From Tubulanus polymorphus (Eukaryota; Nemertea; Palaeonemertea; Tubulaniformes; Tubulanidae), in the NCBI RefSeq assembly GCF_964204645.1, contig NC_134030.1:10786278-10850277 (forward strand): 64,000 nt of DNA, read 5' to 3'. The notes beneath the pieces are model-generated. The model did no database searches and was not told the origin of the DNA. It was given only the letters and a program-made list of their open reading frames with translations. The first letter of the stretch is position 1; every line of letters starts with the position of its first letter. Both the position numbers and the translations under genes were made by a program. Positions 24,866 to 34,510 of the stretch are shown here, piece by piece.

Positions 24866-25466
24866 ATTATAACACTGAAGGTCTTTGTAATATAGATATC
24901 AAAAATGTAATCTCGATTGTATATATCTGTTTCAATATTGTATTGATTACTGTTAACTAAGCATTGCGCAATAACCGGTCCGATTGGACCGCATTTCTAT
25001 TGTTCTCCATTGTTCTATTATTGATCGCTAAAATTTACATAATAAATATATGTGTTTATGAAATAATATTTCCACCAGTCGTTTCTTTGAATATATTTTC
25101 AGTTTTAGGATTTATTATCGATAATCCGAAATGACTTATTTGGACAGTTATAGTTACTGCTCCTATAGATAAACAATAGTAGTGAGATGGTGCCGTACGG
25201 CACCCACATGGTGATAATCTAAATCCTAATTTAAATAAAATATAATAAAAAAACAATAACTTCAACTAGCTAGTGAATTCTATTATATTTTTAATATTTT
25301 CTTTTGGTAATTCTAATTGACATTAGATTGAATAGATTTTGAATAGATTTGAATAGAAATTCTTTAACTTTAACTAACCTAGTCAATTTAGTATTAACCT
25401 AAAGAGATACTGGTATCATTTTATGATACTTATAATATTTTTTTTTGCTTTTTTTCTCTAATATAA
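24866..25466. other. Non-coding gap inside element A carrying the palindromic module
   Basis: About 600 bases without a supported gene. It holds one copy of the 30 bp G+C-rich palindromic module (25,187-25,216). The 69-codon minus-strand frame at 25,056-25,265 could be a coding remnant but has no recognised motif. Confidence 0.5.
25187..25216 (+). repeat. G+C-rich palindromic module, copy 1 (non-coding)
   Basis: Contains the perfect 16-base palindrome GGTGCCGTACGGCACC (25,189-25,204) followed by CACATGGTGATA. It stands out in an element that is otherwise about three quarters A+T. Confidence 0.9.
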
Positions 25467-26075
25467 ATGTCAAAGAAATCTAATAAGAATAGTATTGATA
25501 TTGAAAAGACATTAGATGATTTGGGTATAAGTGATAATAAAGATACAGTTGTAACTAATTGTGCTCAAGTTAATTGTAATATAGATTATGAATACTATTT
25601 ATATTGTAAGCATCATCTTGAATTATTAATTGCTGGCGGGAAATCTAAGGATTTCTTGGGAAAAATAATAACTTTTCAAGAATTAGATGCTATGAAACCA
25701 GATAAAGTAATAAAATATTTTAAGATTTATGAAGAGGCAAGATTAGCCCGAATAAATGATTCTATTTCAGATGGTATTGTCAAATGTTATTCTAAGTTAT
25801 GTAACCAGTTAATACCAATTGATGATGAAAATAAATTATATAGTGATTTGAAAAATGACTACTTAGTTATGACTGAATTACAAAAATGGGTTGGTTATGC
25901 TTCATTTCAATTAGGATCGGTTATGACATTAATTTCTACTGGTGTCATAACATTTTCGAACATCAAGCCTATGGAATATAAATCAGGTAAGAACGAAACA
26001 GATGACGCTGTACTACAACCAAACGTCGAAACAGAAAATGAATCAGAACAAAAATTAACTAAAATAAATGAGTGA
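25467..26075 (+). CDS. Unknown 202-residue Polinton protein with one hydrophobic segment
   Basis: Starts in tataaATG. Residues 40-70 have paired Cys/His (NCAQVNC, CKHH). A central helical part (KVIKYFKIYEEARLARINDS) resembles a conserved Polinton ORF of unknown function as I remember it; I could not test this. A hydrophobic stretch follows at about 143-163, and the tail is acidic. It ends in ...INE, and its TGA overlaps the next start (ATGAGTGA) by 8 bases, implying coupled expression. Confidence 0.6.
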   Translation: MSKKSNKNSIDIEKTLDDLGISDNKDTVVTNCAQVNCNIDYEYYLYCKHHLELLIAGGKSKDFLGKIITFQELDAMKPDKVIKYFKIYEEARLARINDSISDGIVKCYSKLCNQLIPIDDENKLYSDLKNDYLVMTELQKWVGYASFQLGSVMTLISTGVITFSNIKPMEYKSGKNETDDAVLQPNVETENESEQKLTKINE

Positions 26076-26436
26076 TGGCGTTAAGAAGAAGGTTAGATCC
26101 GAGAAACAAATTAAATGGGCAAGAGAATTAGGTAAAAGATCTTCAGAATCAAAAAAAGCTAAGAAAAAGAAATTAACTGATATAAATCAATCACAGACTT
26201 TATCTGATATTGATTCAAATAATAATCCATCTGATTCTTCTAATGCTGGAAGTAATTATAAATTACATATTACAGTTGGATTAGTAACAGTTATTATATT
26301 ATCCGGTGTAATATATAAATCAAAATTCAAATCTGATGATAAAGATGATTCCAATGATAATAAACCTATTATACCAGAAAATAAGTCAAATCATAAAACC
26401 ATTGAAACTAAATCTAAATTATTATTAATGGATTAA
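26068..26436 (+). CDS. Small membrane protein, 122 residues
   Basis: Basic N-terminus (KKKVRSEKQIKWARELGKRS, then Lys/Ser-rich), an Asn/Ser-rich linker, one transmembrane helix (about 68-88, ITVGLVTVIILSGVIY), and a charged tail rich in Lys and Asp. Overlaps the upstream gene by 8 bases and starts in TAAATG. Similar basic-plus-one-TM proteins sit near the integrase in other Polintons. Role unknown; a virion membrane protein is a guess. Confidence 0.55.
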   Translation: MSDGVKKKVRSEKQIKWARELGKRSSESKKAKKKKLTDINQSQTLSDIDSNNNPSDSSNAGSNYKLHITVGLVTVIILSGVIYKSKFKSDDKDDSNDNKPIIPENKSNHKTIETKSKLLLMD

Positions 26437-26442
26437 AATAAG

Positions 26443-27556
26443 ATGAAAATGGAACAATATTTAAGAGATTTATATTATAACCCAGAAAGTGAAGTATCAT
26501 ATTCTAACGTTTCAGAATTATGGAATAAAATTAAATCTGATAATGAAAATGGTGCCGTACGGCACCGACATGGTGATATAAAATATAGTGAATTAAAATC
26601 ATGGTTACAAAATCAACCAACATATCAAATCCATAAGAAAATGGATAAAAATTATTAAACGAGAAAAGTTATGGTTTCATATATTGATCAACAATGGCAA
26701 GCAGATTTAATTGACATGAAGAACTTAGAAGAATACAACAAAGGGTATTTCTGGATATTAAATGTTATAGATATATTCAGTAGATACGCATGGTCAATTC
26801 CAATCAAAAATAAAACTGGTATAGAAGTAACAAATGCATTTAGAAATATATTTAAAGAAGCTATTCCAGATAAGATACAATTTGATGAAGGTAAGGAATT
26901 TTACAATAAAAATTAAAAAAAAAACTATTATCTGATAACGATGTAGAATATTTTTCAACACATTCAGATAAAAAAGCATCTATTATAGAAAGATTTATAA
27001 AACATTGAAAACTAGAATGTGGAAATATTTTACTGCTAATGAAACATATAAATATATCGATGTGTTAGATGATTTAGTGAAAGGTTATAATAATTCTAAG
27101 CATAGTTCTATAAATATGAAACCTATACAAGCTAGAAAAGAATATAATTCGGAAATAGTTTGGAATAATTTATATGGAGCATTTGTTACACATGATTTCG
27201 GTGAACCTAAATTTAAAATAGGACAACACGTTAGAATATCTAAATATCGAAAAACCTTTTATAAAGGTTATACTCCTAATTTTACTGAAGAAATATTTAA
27301 AATTAAAAAGATAATATTAACTAAACCTTTTGTTTATAAATTAGAAGATATAAAAGATGAAGAAATATTAGGTTATTTCTACGAACAAGAATTATCACTT
27401 GTACCAAATCCAGATGAAATAGAATACAAAATAGAAAAAGTATTGAAAACAAAAACTCTTAAAGGAAAAAAGTATTCTTTGGTGAAATATAAAGGATATG
27501 ATGATAAATTTAACGAATGGATTTTATCTAGTAAAATTAAAAGAATAAATGAATAA
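26443..27556 (+). pseudogene. Integrase with C-terminal chromodomain, broken in three places
   Basis: Retroviral-type (RVE) integrase of the Polinton class. The first catalytic Asp is in QADLIDMKNL, the second in QFDEGKEF, and the Glu lies in the short open stretch after 26,917 (IIERF). The C-terminal segment (27,005-27,556) ends in a chromodomain (YKIEKVLKTKTLKGKKYSLV, then KYKGYDD..EW). Lesions: an in-frame TAA at 26,656-26,658, a frame change in the A-run near 26,916-26,925, and another in the A-run near 27,000. The last two are single-base events in homopolymers. The three acidic residues all survive in their segments. The integrase inserts the element; the chromodomain may steer it to marked chromatin (known for chromoviruses, inferred here). 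Copy 2 of the palindromic module lies in its N-terminal part. Confidence 0.88.
26549..26578 (+). repeat. G+C-rich palindromic module, copy 2 (in integrase frame)
   Basis: The perfect palindrome GGTGCCGTACGGCACC at 26,551-26,566 is followed by GACATGGTGATA. It is read in frame as GAVRHRHGDI near the N-terminus of the integrase remnant. Confidence 0.9.
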
Positions 27557-28166
27557 AGATTTATCTATATTTGAACCGCATAATATGTTAGTTACTGGAG
27601 TAACAAACTGTGGTAAAACACATTTCATATTAGATTTGTTAGAAACTATTTATAAGAATCATTTTGGTAATATAATATTATTCTGTCCTACTTATGAAAT
27701 GAATAAAACATATAATAGAGACATAGTTAAGATAAAAAAGTTTATTATATTAGATCCTAAAACAGTAAAAGAAAATTTAGATAATTGTATAAAAATAGCA
27801 ATTGATACTTATAAAGGATCAAATACATTATTCATTATAGATGATTGCGCTAATTTACATGATTCAAAAGTTAGAGAAAGTGAGTTATGTGTTGTGTGTT
27901 TAGCTTTCTCTGGAAGACATTTTGGGATAACAACTTGGGTTTTAAATCAAAAATATAATTCAATTGTGAAAGACTTTAGAGAAAACATTAGATTTCTAGT
28001 TTTATTTTATAACAAAGATAAAAAATCTATGCAACAATCATTGGAAGAAAATCAAATTATACCTACTGAATTACATGATGAATATATGAATAAATTAAAG
28101 AATAATAAAGGTTCAAAATTATTACTGAGACTACAATTTCCATATGAATATAGATTTATAAAATAA
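27549..28166 (+). CDS. FtsK/A32-type genome-packaging ATPase
   Basis: 205 residues, intact. Walker A is GVTNCGKT (about residues 17-24) and Walker B is LFIIDDCANLHD. These are followed by an Arg-containing sensor region (FSGRHFGITTWVLNQKY), typical of the HerA/FtsK-like packaging ATPases shared by Polintons, adintoviruses, virophages and large DNA viruses. It would pump DNA into the capsid. It starts in aataaATG, and its first 8 bases overlap the end of the integrase gene. The 3' end is duplicated downstream at 28,330-28,412. Confidence 0.9.
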   Translation: MNKDLSIFEPHNMLVTGVTNCGKTHFILDLLETIYKNHFGNIILFCPTYEMNKTYNRDIVKIKKFIILDPKTVKENLDNCIKIAIDTYKGSNTLFIIDDCANLHDSKVRESELCVVCLAFSGRHFGITTWVLNQKYNSIVKDFRENIRFLVLFYNKDKKSMQQSLEENQIIPTELHDEYMNKLKNNKGSKLLLRLQFPYEYRFIK

Positions 28167-28545
28167 CTATTTGTATACCTATGTATTAGATACCCTAATA
28201 CCTGATACCCTATTAGATACCCTAATACCCGATACCCTATTAGATACCTTAGATACTTAAAACCCCCTTTTTTAAATAAATATTATTTATACAATTTTTA
28301 ACCAATTTATTTTTATTTTTTCAACTAATATATGAATAAGTTTGAAAATAATAAAGGTTATTTATTATTACTGAGGTTTCAATTTCCATATGAATATCAG
28401 TTTATAAAATAAGATATTTTATGTATTAGATTGTATTAGATATGTATTAGATATGTATCAGATACCTTAAATACTTAAAACCCTCTTTTTTATTTACTAT
28501 TATTTTATACAATCTTCAACTAATATTATTATTTGAGTTAAATAT
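28084..28545. repeat. Tandem duplication of the ATPase 3' end and its downstream region
   Basis: 28,330-28,412 repeats the last 80 or so bases of the ATPase gene (AATTTCCATATGAATAT, then TTTATAAAATAA) with several changes. It is followed by a second version of the downstream GATACC-rich stretch and the ACTTAAAACCC(C/T) T-run. Unit length about 245 bases. Within it, 28,175-28,262 is a degenerate short repeat of ATTAGATACCCTAATACC. Confidence 0.85.
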
Positions 28546-28555
28546 AATTAATATC

Positions 28556-29460
28556 TTAATCACTTTCACTATCATACCCTAACAATTTTCTCAAATTCTC
28601 TACCGAATCTTCTTCTAATTCTTCATTATTTTTATACTTATTTTTCACCCTTTTTACCGAATCTTCTTCAAATTCTTCATTATTTTTATACTTATTCTTT
28701 TTACCGCATCATCAATAGTTACTACTTTATGTTTCATAGAATCTTTATTATCAATATGCTTATCTGTAACTATATCACCATGTGGGTGCCGTATGGCGCC
28801 ATTTTCATTATCATCTTTATTAGTGTTTGCTCCTAATATTTCATTTATAGTGTTTGATCCTAATATTTTATTAGCATCGGTTAAATCTAATTCAACTTTA
28901 TTAGGTGTTGCTAATAAAAAATCTTCATATAATTCTTTACCATTTACTTTTTTATTTGAAACAAATTTTGTAACATATCTAAATGGGTGTTCTATAAATT
29001 CTCTTAAACCAACACGTTCTATAACATTAGTAATATGTGAATTTGTATTCATATGTTTATTCCAATTTGATGGAGCGTTTGAAAATTCACCTTTACAATA
29101 ATCACAATAATTTCTATTTTCACTAACATTTAATATTATTGCATTATTATATGTAGAAGGTATTACATTATTAGATGTAGAAGGTATTACATTATTAGAT
29201 GTAGTAGGTATTACATTATTAGATGTAGTAGGTATTACATTATTAGATGTAGTAGGTATTACATTATTATCAATTACATTACTTAAATTATCAACAACAC
29301 CACTTTTATTATTATCGATTTCTATTAGTTTAGTTTTATAAATTTTGAAAATAGGATCAAATATCAAAGCTATATTACAAGGTATTACATAATATAAACC
29401 ATCATTATTTTCATGTGTATCGATGTATGGAATATGTTTATATACTTTACCACCTTCCAT
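28556..29460 (-). pseudogene. C2H2 zinc-finger protein with eight-residue tandem repeats; frame shifts near its 3' end
   Basis: 268 residues are open from 29,460 to 28,654. The N-terminal 85 residues are unknown. Residues about 65-105 are five or six copies of NNVIPTTS (24 base units, about 29,143-29,273). A classical C2H2 finger follows: CDYCKGEF...H.N.NSH. Copy 3 of the palindromic module is in frame near residue 225. Near 28,700 the frame appears to shift: the next frame carries on through a 55-57 base tandem duplication to an acidic end with a stop at 28,556-28,558. This suggests a lost or added base. Role unknown. Starts in TAAATGG. Confidence 0.6.
28773..28802 (-). repeat. G+C-rich palindromic module, copy 3 (in C2H2 protein frame)
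   Basis: Reverse-strand copy with two changes in the palindrome. It is read in frame as GAIRHPHGDI within the C2H2 protein. The preceding bases GATAATGAAAATGG are shared with copy 2, so the match extends to about 40 bases between those two. Confidence 0.9.
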
Positions 29461-29492
29461 TTATTATATAAATATTTATTAAAGTTAAAATT

Positions 29493-30736
29493 TTAATACA
29501 TAACACTATCTAATTGTGAATTTACAATATTTAATTGCGCGTCAGATATAATATAAATGTGCATTTTGAAATTTAGACTTCCTTTTTTCTTTGTCATGAA
29601 TAATTGTATTCCATCTTTAGTGTTTTGTAATTTTTTTCCAGAACCATGTAATGAATTATCCTCTGTTATTCTAAAATCTAACCATAATGCATATTTATTA
29701 CCGGTATAATAATCAATTTGATTAATGTTACAATTTTCAGATGATTTTACTTTTTCATTCATAAAATGTTTTCTAATTTCTGGCCATTGATCTATCATTC
29801 TCATTCCTTGACAAAATATTTTATTTGCTATTCCTTCGATAGTTATTTCTACTTTTGTTATTTCAGGATTATAATACTTATCAACCTGTATTGCACCATT
29901 AGTATATGTTGCAATGGTAAAAGATATTAATATACCTTTAATAGATCTTCTCGGGAAGTTAATATTCTCATTAATAATTTCATCATTTGCATTAATAGTT
30001 ACAGTTTTAAATTTATCAATATAATCATATAATAATGAAAATCCTTGATTGTATTGAGTTTGAATTATACTTGAAATATTTTCATCAGTTACTGTGTCAT
30101 ATTCTAAACATATATTCGATAATTTATAACTCATATCTTTAACAACGCTAGATAATACAATTTCATTAACAGGAGCAAATGTTATTTCGAATATAACGTC
30201 TTCTTGAATTGCGTATTTATATAAAGGTGCATTATTATTTATCAATTCAAAGTCTAATGGAATTTTATATTTGCTTCCATAAATCTTTTTTATCAAATTA
30301 TCTACAGCATTAGTTACTACTGCATTATTGGCTTCAGATCTTAATTTATTTTGGTTTTCTGATTGGATGCCTTGAAATATCATATTATTTCTATTTTCTT
30401 TAGTTAACCATAAATCTTTATAATGCATAAATAAATTATGATCATCTAATGAGAAAACTGTTTCTGGACCAATCTTTATTGTTAACTTTTTAATCAAATA
30501 TTTTCCAACATTATCAACAACATAATTATTATTATTACCGATTACTTTTATATCGGCTGATCAATAAATACTATTTGGAACATAAAAAGTATTTTGTGTT
30601 AATCGAGGGATTCTAACATATAATCATCGGGATTAATATTAGAAGGGTTATGAGTAATTATATGATGTGATCTTTCTGCTTTAATAGCATTAGATATTCT
30701 ATGATTCTTAGAAGGATTGATAAAACTCCCACTCAT
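29493..30736 (-). pseudogene. Major capsid protein (double jelly-roll type), broken near the N-terminus
   Basis: The gene begins ATGAGTGGG at 30,736 in TAAATG context. After about 42 codons the frame is lost near 30,610, a stop lies near 30,560 in the continuing frame, and then 334 codons run open to 29,493. Landmarks of the Polinton/adintovirus hexon are visible: KIYGSKYKIPLDFELINNN, the VIFEITFAP strand, LEYDTV, RRSIKGILISF, and the PEITKVEITIEGIAN....QGMRMIDQWPEIRKHF block. Full length would be about 415 residues, shorter than many family members. It would form the hexameric capsomers. As read it is disrupted, but most of the fold is intact. Confidence 0.8.
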
Positions 30737-30776
30737 TTATTTAACAAAAAAATTAATTATTTATTTTTTATCATGG

Positions 30777-32213
30777 TTACTTGATATTTTTTGATATCAT
30801 ATCTACTAACCCAAAAATAATAGCACTTACAACTGTAATTAAAAATAAAATAATATGTTCAGCAGCAAAGTTAATAATGTTTCCTGCAGATTTCAATATA
30901 AAACCAACAATTGACGCAATAATTCCTGGCAATGCTGCAGCAGATTTCTTTGATAGTTCCCATAAATATTTTGCTAATTTCTTTAAACCATCTTTAACTT
31001 TATCTTGTATAGAATTATTATCTGGGGGTTTATCTGGTTTATTGGGAGTAGGAGTAGGAGTAGGAGTAGGTTTAAAAGCATTTGATATTGCTAAACCAAT
31101 TGTTGTAAATAACATAGTTACAGCTGTTAGAATTGAAAGAATTGTTATTCCTTCAAACTTAAATAATAATTTTATTCTATCTTTCAATGATATTTCAGAA
31201 TTTGGTTTAATCAACAAATCTTTAACAACAACTTTTAATCTATTAATATTATAATCATATGATTTTAATGATAATTTAATTTCTTCTTTTTGTACTTCTA
31301 AATTATCTTTTAAATCATCTTTTTCTTTTTTTAAACGTGATTCTTTTTGCTTATATTCTATTTCATCAATTACTTGACGATCTAAATCAGACTTTAATTT
31401 TTCTATTTCTTTATTTTTATCAGTTAATTCTTTTTCTAAATTGTTAATTTTAATATCTCTTATACTTTTATTATGTGCAATTTTATCAGCTTCATTTCGT
31501 ATACTTATTATTTCTCTAATTGTTTTTTTTAGAAAATATATTTAAATCTTCTAATTCTTGATCTGTTGCAACAAGTAATCCCTTAGGTAAAAGTTTTTCA
31601 GTTTGAACTTCTCTTGAATTAGGTTTACTAGTTTCTGGTTCTAAATTATCTTTAATTATTTCAAATAATTCATTACTTCTTTTTTTAAATACTCTTATAT
31701 TATCATCTATTTCTTTTTGTGTAACATTAGTTATAACACCATTAATGATTTTCTTAATTCTATCTGATTTTTAATCACCAATACCAAGTTAAAGAGTTGA
31801 TTTTTCTACTATTTTACTTTCTATTGTCTTTTGATTAGTGATATTAAGAAAATAATCCGAATCATCTTTCACACGATAATAAAATTCACCATCTAAATAT
31901 TTCAAATCTTCTACTAAATAATCCATACCACTATCTGTTATATTGAAACCAGATTTTTTTAATATTGGTTTAAAAGATGATTTTAAATTTTCATTATTTA
32001 TTTTTTTTTCCTGTTAATTCTGGTACTTCATTTTCAGTTCTTATCATTGCATGTGTTTTATCAATAAATTCAGGTGTAGTTTAATTAGAATTACGTCCTG
32101 GCTCATTACCATCATTACTGAAACTTGTTTCATCAAAATTAAGTGGTTGTTCATCACTTATACCGGGAGCGTCACCAAAAGTATCAATTCCAATATCTTC
32201 TCCACCTTTTGCC
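30777..32213 (-). pseudogene. Coiled-coil membrane protein, multiply frameshifted
   Basis: Starts near 32,213 with an acidic, Gly/Asp-rich N-terminus. It then passes through several frames, interrupted near 32,080 (TAA), in the A-run near 32,005, near 31,770 and in the A-run near 31,525. From about 31,520 to 30,777 one frame is open. It encodes a long Lys/Glu coiled coil, a TM segment (ITILSILTAVTMLFTTIGLA), a Pro-Thr repeat PTPTPTPTP from a GTAGGA repeat at about 31,041-31,068, and a second hydrophobic region at the end. Ancestral length is about 480 residues. It sits between the major capsid gene and the small membrane genes, so a virion-associated role is likely but unproven. Confidence 0.55.
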
Positions 32214-32244
32214 ATTAACATAATAAAAAAAAAAATTTAAAATA

Positions 32245-33414
32245 TCATATTCCTCCGATTACAATTCCTATACAAGTTAAAGCTAATTTAGCATTTTCAT
32301 GGGATTTATTATCATCATTAGTTTTAATTATATCATGTTGAATATTATCGGTTCTTATATTTTCTGATGTATTGTAATCTTTAATTTTAGAATCATTATT
32401 TAATTTAATATTATCAGTTTTAGTTTCTGTTGATTGAATGTGTTTTTTATTTTTTTCACCTTCCATTAATTTTGGAGCAGTAATTATCTTTTTATTTATA
32501 TCATTTAATCCAAATGAATTATTTATTGTTGCAGTTTTAATTAGATTATTGTAACCAATTATGTTTCCCATCTTTAATACTAAATCATTAGAAATAATTA
32601 ATAGATTAGGGCCTATACAATAATTTAATCTAATATGTGATTTATCTAAATAATTTTGATATCTTACAATGTTTTCCGGAATCGATCTATTTTTATCATT
32701 GTGAATTGAATCTTCAAATAATACTTTAAATTGTTTCTGTGCATCGAATGAAGTGTTATCATTTCCAATTATTGGGGATCTTGTTTCAACTTGCGCACCT
32801 AAAATACATATCAAATAAGTTCTAATAGATTGATTTATTCTTTGTATTCCAGCTTTAGTTAAACCTTCACTATTTTCTAAAATGAAATTAACCCAACCAT
32901 TATTGTTTTGTTGTCGTATATTATTATAATATTTTGGTAATTCATTCCAATTTAGTGTTCTTATATCTGAATTTGTTATTATTTTTCCAAATTCTTTAGT
33001 ATACAATATTCCTAATCCATCCATTGTTCCAATTTTTGCTCTAAAATCTTTATTTGAATTAATATTAAATTCAATACATATTTTATAAAACTTAGAAAAA
33101 TTAATATTATTATTCAATTCTTTATATTTAATTTTGAACTTATACCGGTTAAAACACTTGAACTTAATCCTAATACACCAATTGATATAGCTAAGTGTTA
33201 ATGGACTGAATATTGCTAGAAATGTTATTACATAACTAATTGTAACCGAACCACTTATAATCAAATAATATATAATTTTACTTTTTAAATATTTTTTCTT
33301 CTTTATCTTTAAGTCACTTTCAAATTCTAATATTTGTTTTTCTAAATATGTTTTTAATTTAGTTTTATTTATATCATGAGGAATAATATCAATATTATCA
33401 ACTTTATCTTCCAT
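32245..33414 (-). CDS. 389-residue membrane protein of the capsid block
   Basis: Starts in aataaATGg. The N-terminus is a charged helix (about 1-45), then two close hydrophobic segments (about 48-80), a Lys/Asn-rich middle, a long unknown domain (about 115-300) and a hydrophilic tail ending in a short hydrophobic segment (ALTCIGIVIGGI). At about residues 76-100 the alternative frame reads as a Gly/Ser/Leu-rich hydrophobic stretch like that of a conserved Polinton membrane protein, whereas the annotated frame there is Lys/Arg/Tyr-rich. A pair of compensating shifts is possible. The first 191 codons recur in copy B. Function unknown. Confidence 0.6.
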   Translation of the reverse strand: MEDKVDNIDIIPHDINKTKLKTYLEKQILEFESDLKIKKKKYLKSKIIYYLIISGSVTISYVITFLAIFSPLTLSYINWCIRIKFKCFNRYKFKIKYKELNNNINFSKFYKICIEFNINSNKDFRAKIGTMDGLGILYTKEFGKIITNSDIRTLNWNELPKYYNNIRQQNNNGWVNFILENSEGLTKAGIQRINQSIRTYLICILGAQVETRSPIIGNDNTSFDAQKQFKVLFEDSIHNDKNRSIPENIVRYQNYLDKSHIRLNYCIGPNLLIISNDLVLKMGNIIGYNNLIKTATINNSFGLNDINKKIITAPKLMEGEKNKKHIQSTETKTDNIKLNNDSKIKDYNTSENIRTDNIQHDIIKTNDDNKSHENAKLALTCIGIVIGGI

Positions 33415-33431
33415 TTATTTAGCAAAAAAAA

Positions 33432-33857
33432 TTACTTATTAGTAAACTTATAAGCAACAAATATAACAATAACAGTTCCGCCTAAAATCCATATTATTTC
33501 ATATTTCTGTTGTTCTTTACTTGAGGTATAATAATCTGATATTGTAGGTTTATGTAGATGTAATTTTTCTTTATTTGTTACGGCGTTATATAAACTCATT
33601 GCATCATCAACTGATTGAAAATCTCTATGTGAAATCTTCTGATCATATAATTCCTTGTTAATATAATCCATATAGTTTTGCCTCTTTTCTCTATATTCTT
33701 CCGCTGCTTTATTATATTTTTCTAATGCTAAGTTATGTCTTTTTTGTTCTGTTAATGAACCATTTTTATCAATATGCTTGAATAAATAACCACCACCAGT
33801 AAATGCTAAAGCGTTAACAATTGCCGATCCTATAATAGTTATAACTGCAGAAGCCAT
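33432..33857 (-). CDS. 141-residue conserved Polinton membrane protein
   Basis: N-terminal TM (VITIIGSAIVNALAFTGGGY), then a long helical Lys/Glu/Tyr region (QKRHNLALEKYNKAAEEYRE), a motif TISDYY, and a C-terminal TM (IIWILGGTVIVIFVAYKF). The pattern ALAFTGG...RH.LA.E......W/Y..KR fits a small two-TM protein I recall as recurrent in Polinton capsid blocks. Function unknown. Start in TAAATAAATGG. Intact here and in copy B. Confidence 0.7.
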   Translation of the reverse strand: MASAVITIIGSAIVNALAFTGGGYLFKHIDKNGSLTEQKRHNLALEKYNKAAEEYREKRQNYMDYINKELYDQKISHRDFQSVDDAMSLYNAVTNKEKLHLHKPTISDYYTSSKEQQKYEIIWILGGTVIVIFVAYKFTNK

Positions 33858-33881
33858 TTATTTAGTAAAATAATTACGCAT

Positions 33882-34103
33882 TTATATGGGAGGAATATAT
33901 TTTTGATTTTCTAAATAATCAATAGTTAAATTAGATAAAGTAACTGCTAACGTTAATTTTAAAATATCATTTATATCAAATCTATCAACATTAACACTGC
34001 CCATTTTGAATACTTTTTTTAATAACATTGAATAACCAACAGTTCCAACTGATAGTAATGCTCCATTATATAATCCAGTTATTATCCACTTATTATCACT
34101 CAT
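33882..34103 (-). CDS. 73-residue small membrane protein of the capsid block
   Basis: Two hydrophobic segments (about 8-27 and 46-62) with a TGLYNGALLSVGTVGYSMLL start and an LTIDYLENQKYIP end, like a short conserved Polinton ORF. Its frame stays open upstream of the ATG as far as about 34,280, meeting the end of the 67-residue gene. The two may therefore be pieces of one frameshifted gene. Start context AAAATGAG. Confidence 0.55.
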   Translation of the reverse strand: MSDNKWIITGLYNGALLSVGTVGYSMLLKKVFKMGSVNVDRFDINDILKLTLAVTLSNLTIDYLENQKYIPPI

Positions 34104-34258
34104 TTTTTTATCAAAAAAATTACTATCATCAAAATATTTAGTTATCTTATTTATGATTAATTCGACATTTATTTCATTACTAGTTTCATTTGTATATATT
34201 TCAATTATTATTTTTTTAATATCATCGATGATAAAATCTTCATCTAATTCATAAAATC

Positions 34259-34462
34259 TTAAAGATTCTCTAAAATTAAATTAGTAATCTTTTCTACATT
34301 TAAAGTTTCTTTATCTATTGTTGTTTCATACTCAAATGTTGTTTCATTAGAAAATGCAATATTTTTGATATGTGTAATTACATCATTAATTTTAAATTTC
34401 ATTTCTTTCTCACGTTTAAAATCAAATCCAAAACATATACTCGGTCCAACAGTTATATTCAT
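34259..34462 (-). pseudogene. 67-residue fragment, probably frameshifted at its 3' end
   Basis: Starts in tataaATG. The frame stops at 34,259, but one base away the coding-like frame continues without a stop through about 52 more codons and on into the 73-residue gene. I do not recognise a domain. The same break is present in copy B (47,885-48,088). Confidence 0.5.
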
Positions 34463-34510
34463 TTATATAGTGCAAAAATTACTCTCTACATCTTATAACT
34501 AAATCATAAA

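Noticed and set aside
28175-28262. Short repeated GATACCCTAATACC words, considered as a CRISPR-like array.
   Set aside because: Units are adjacent and degenerate with no spacers, and the setting is an animal genome.
30781-31254. 157-codon plus-strand frame opposite the coiled-coil membrane gene.
   Set aside because: Antisense of the Pro-Thr repeat and TM region. The minus strand carries the coiled coil and the gene order of the block.
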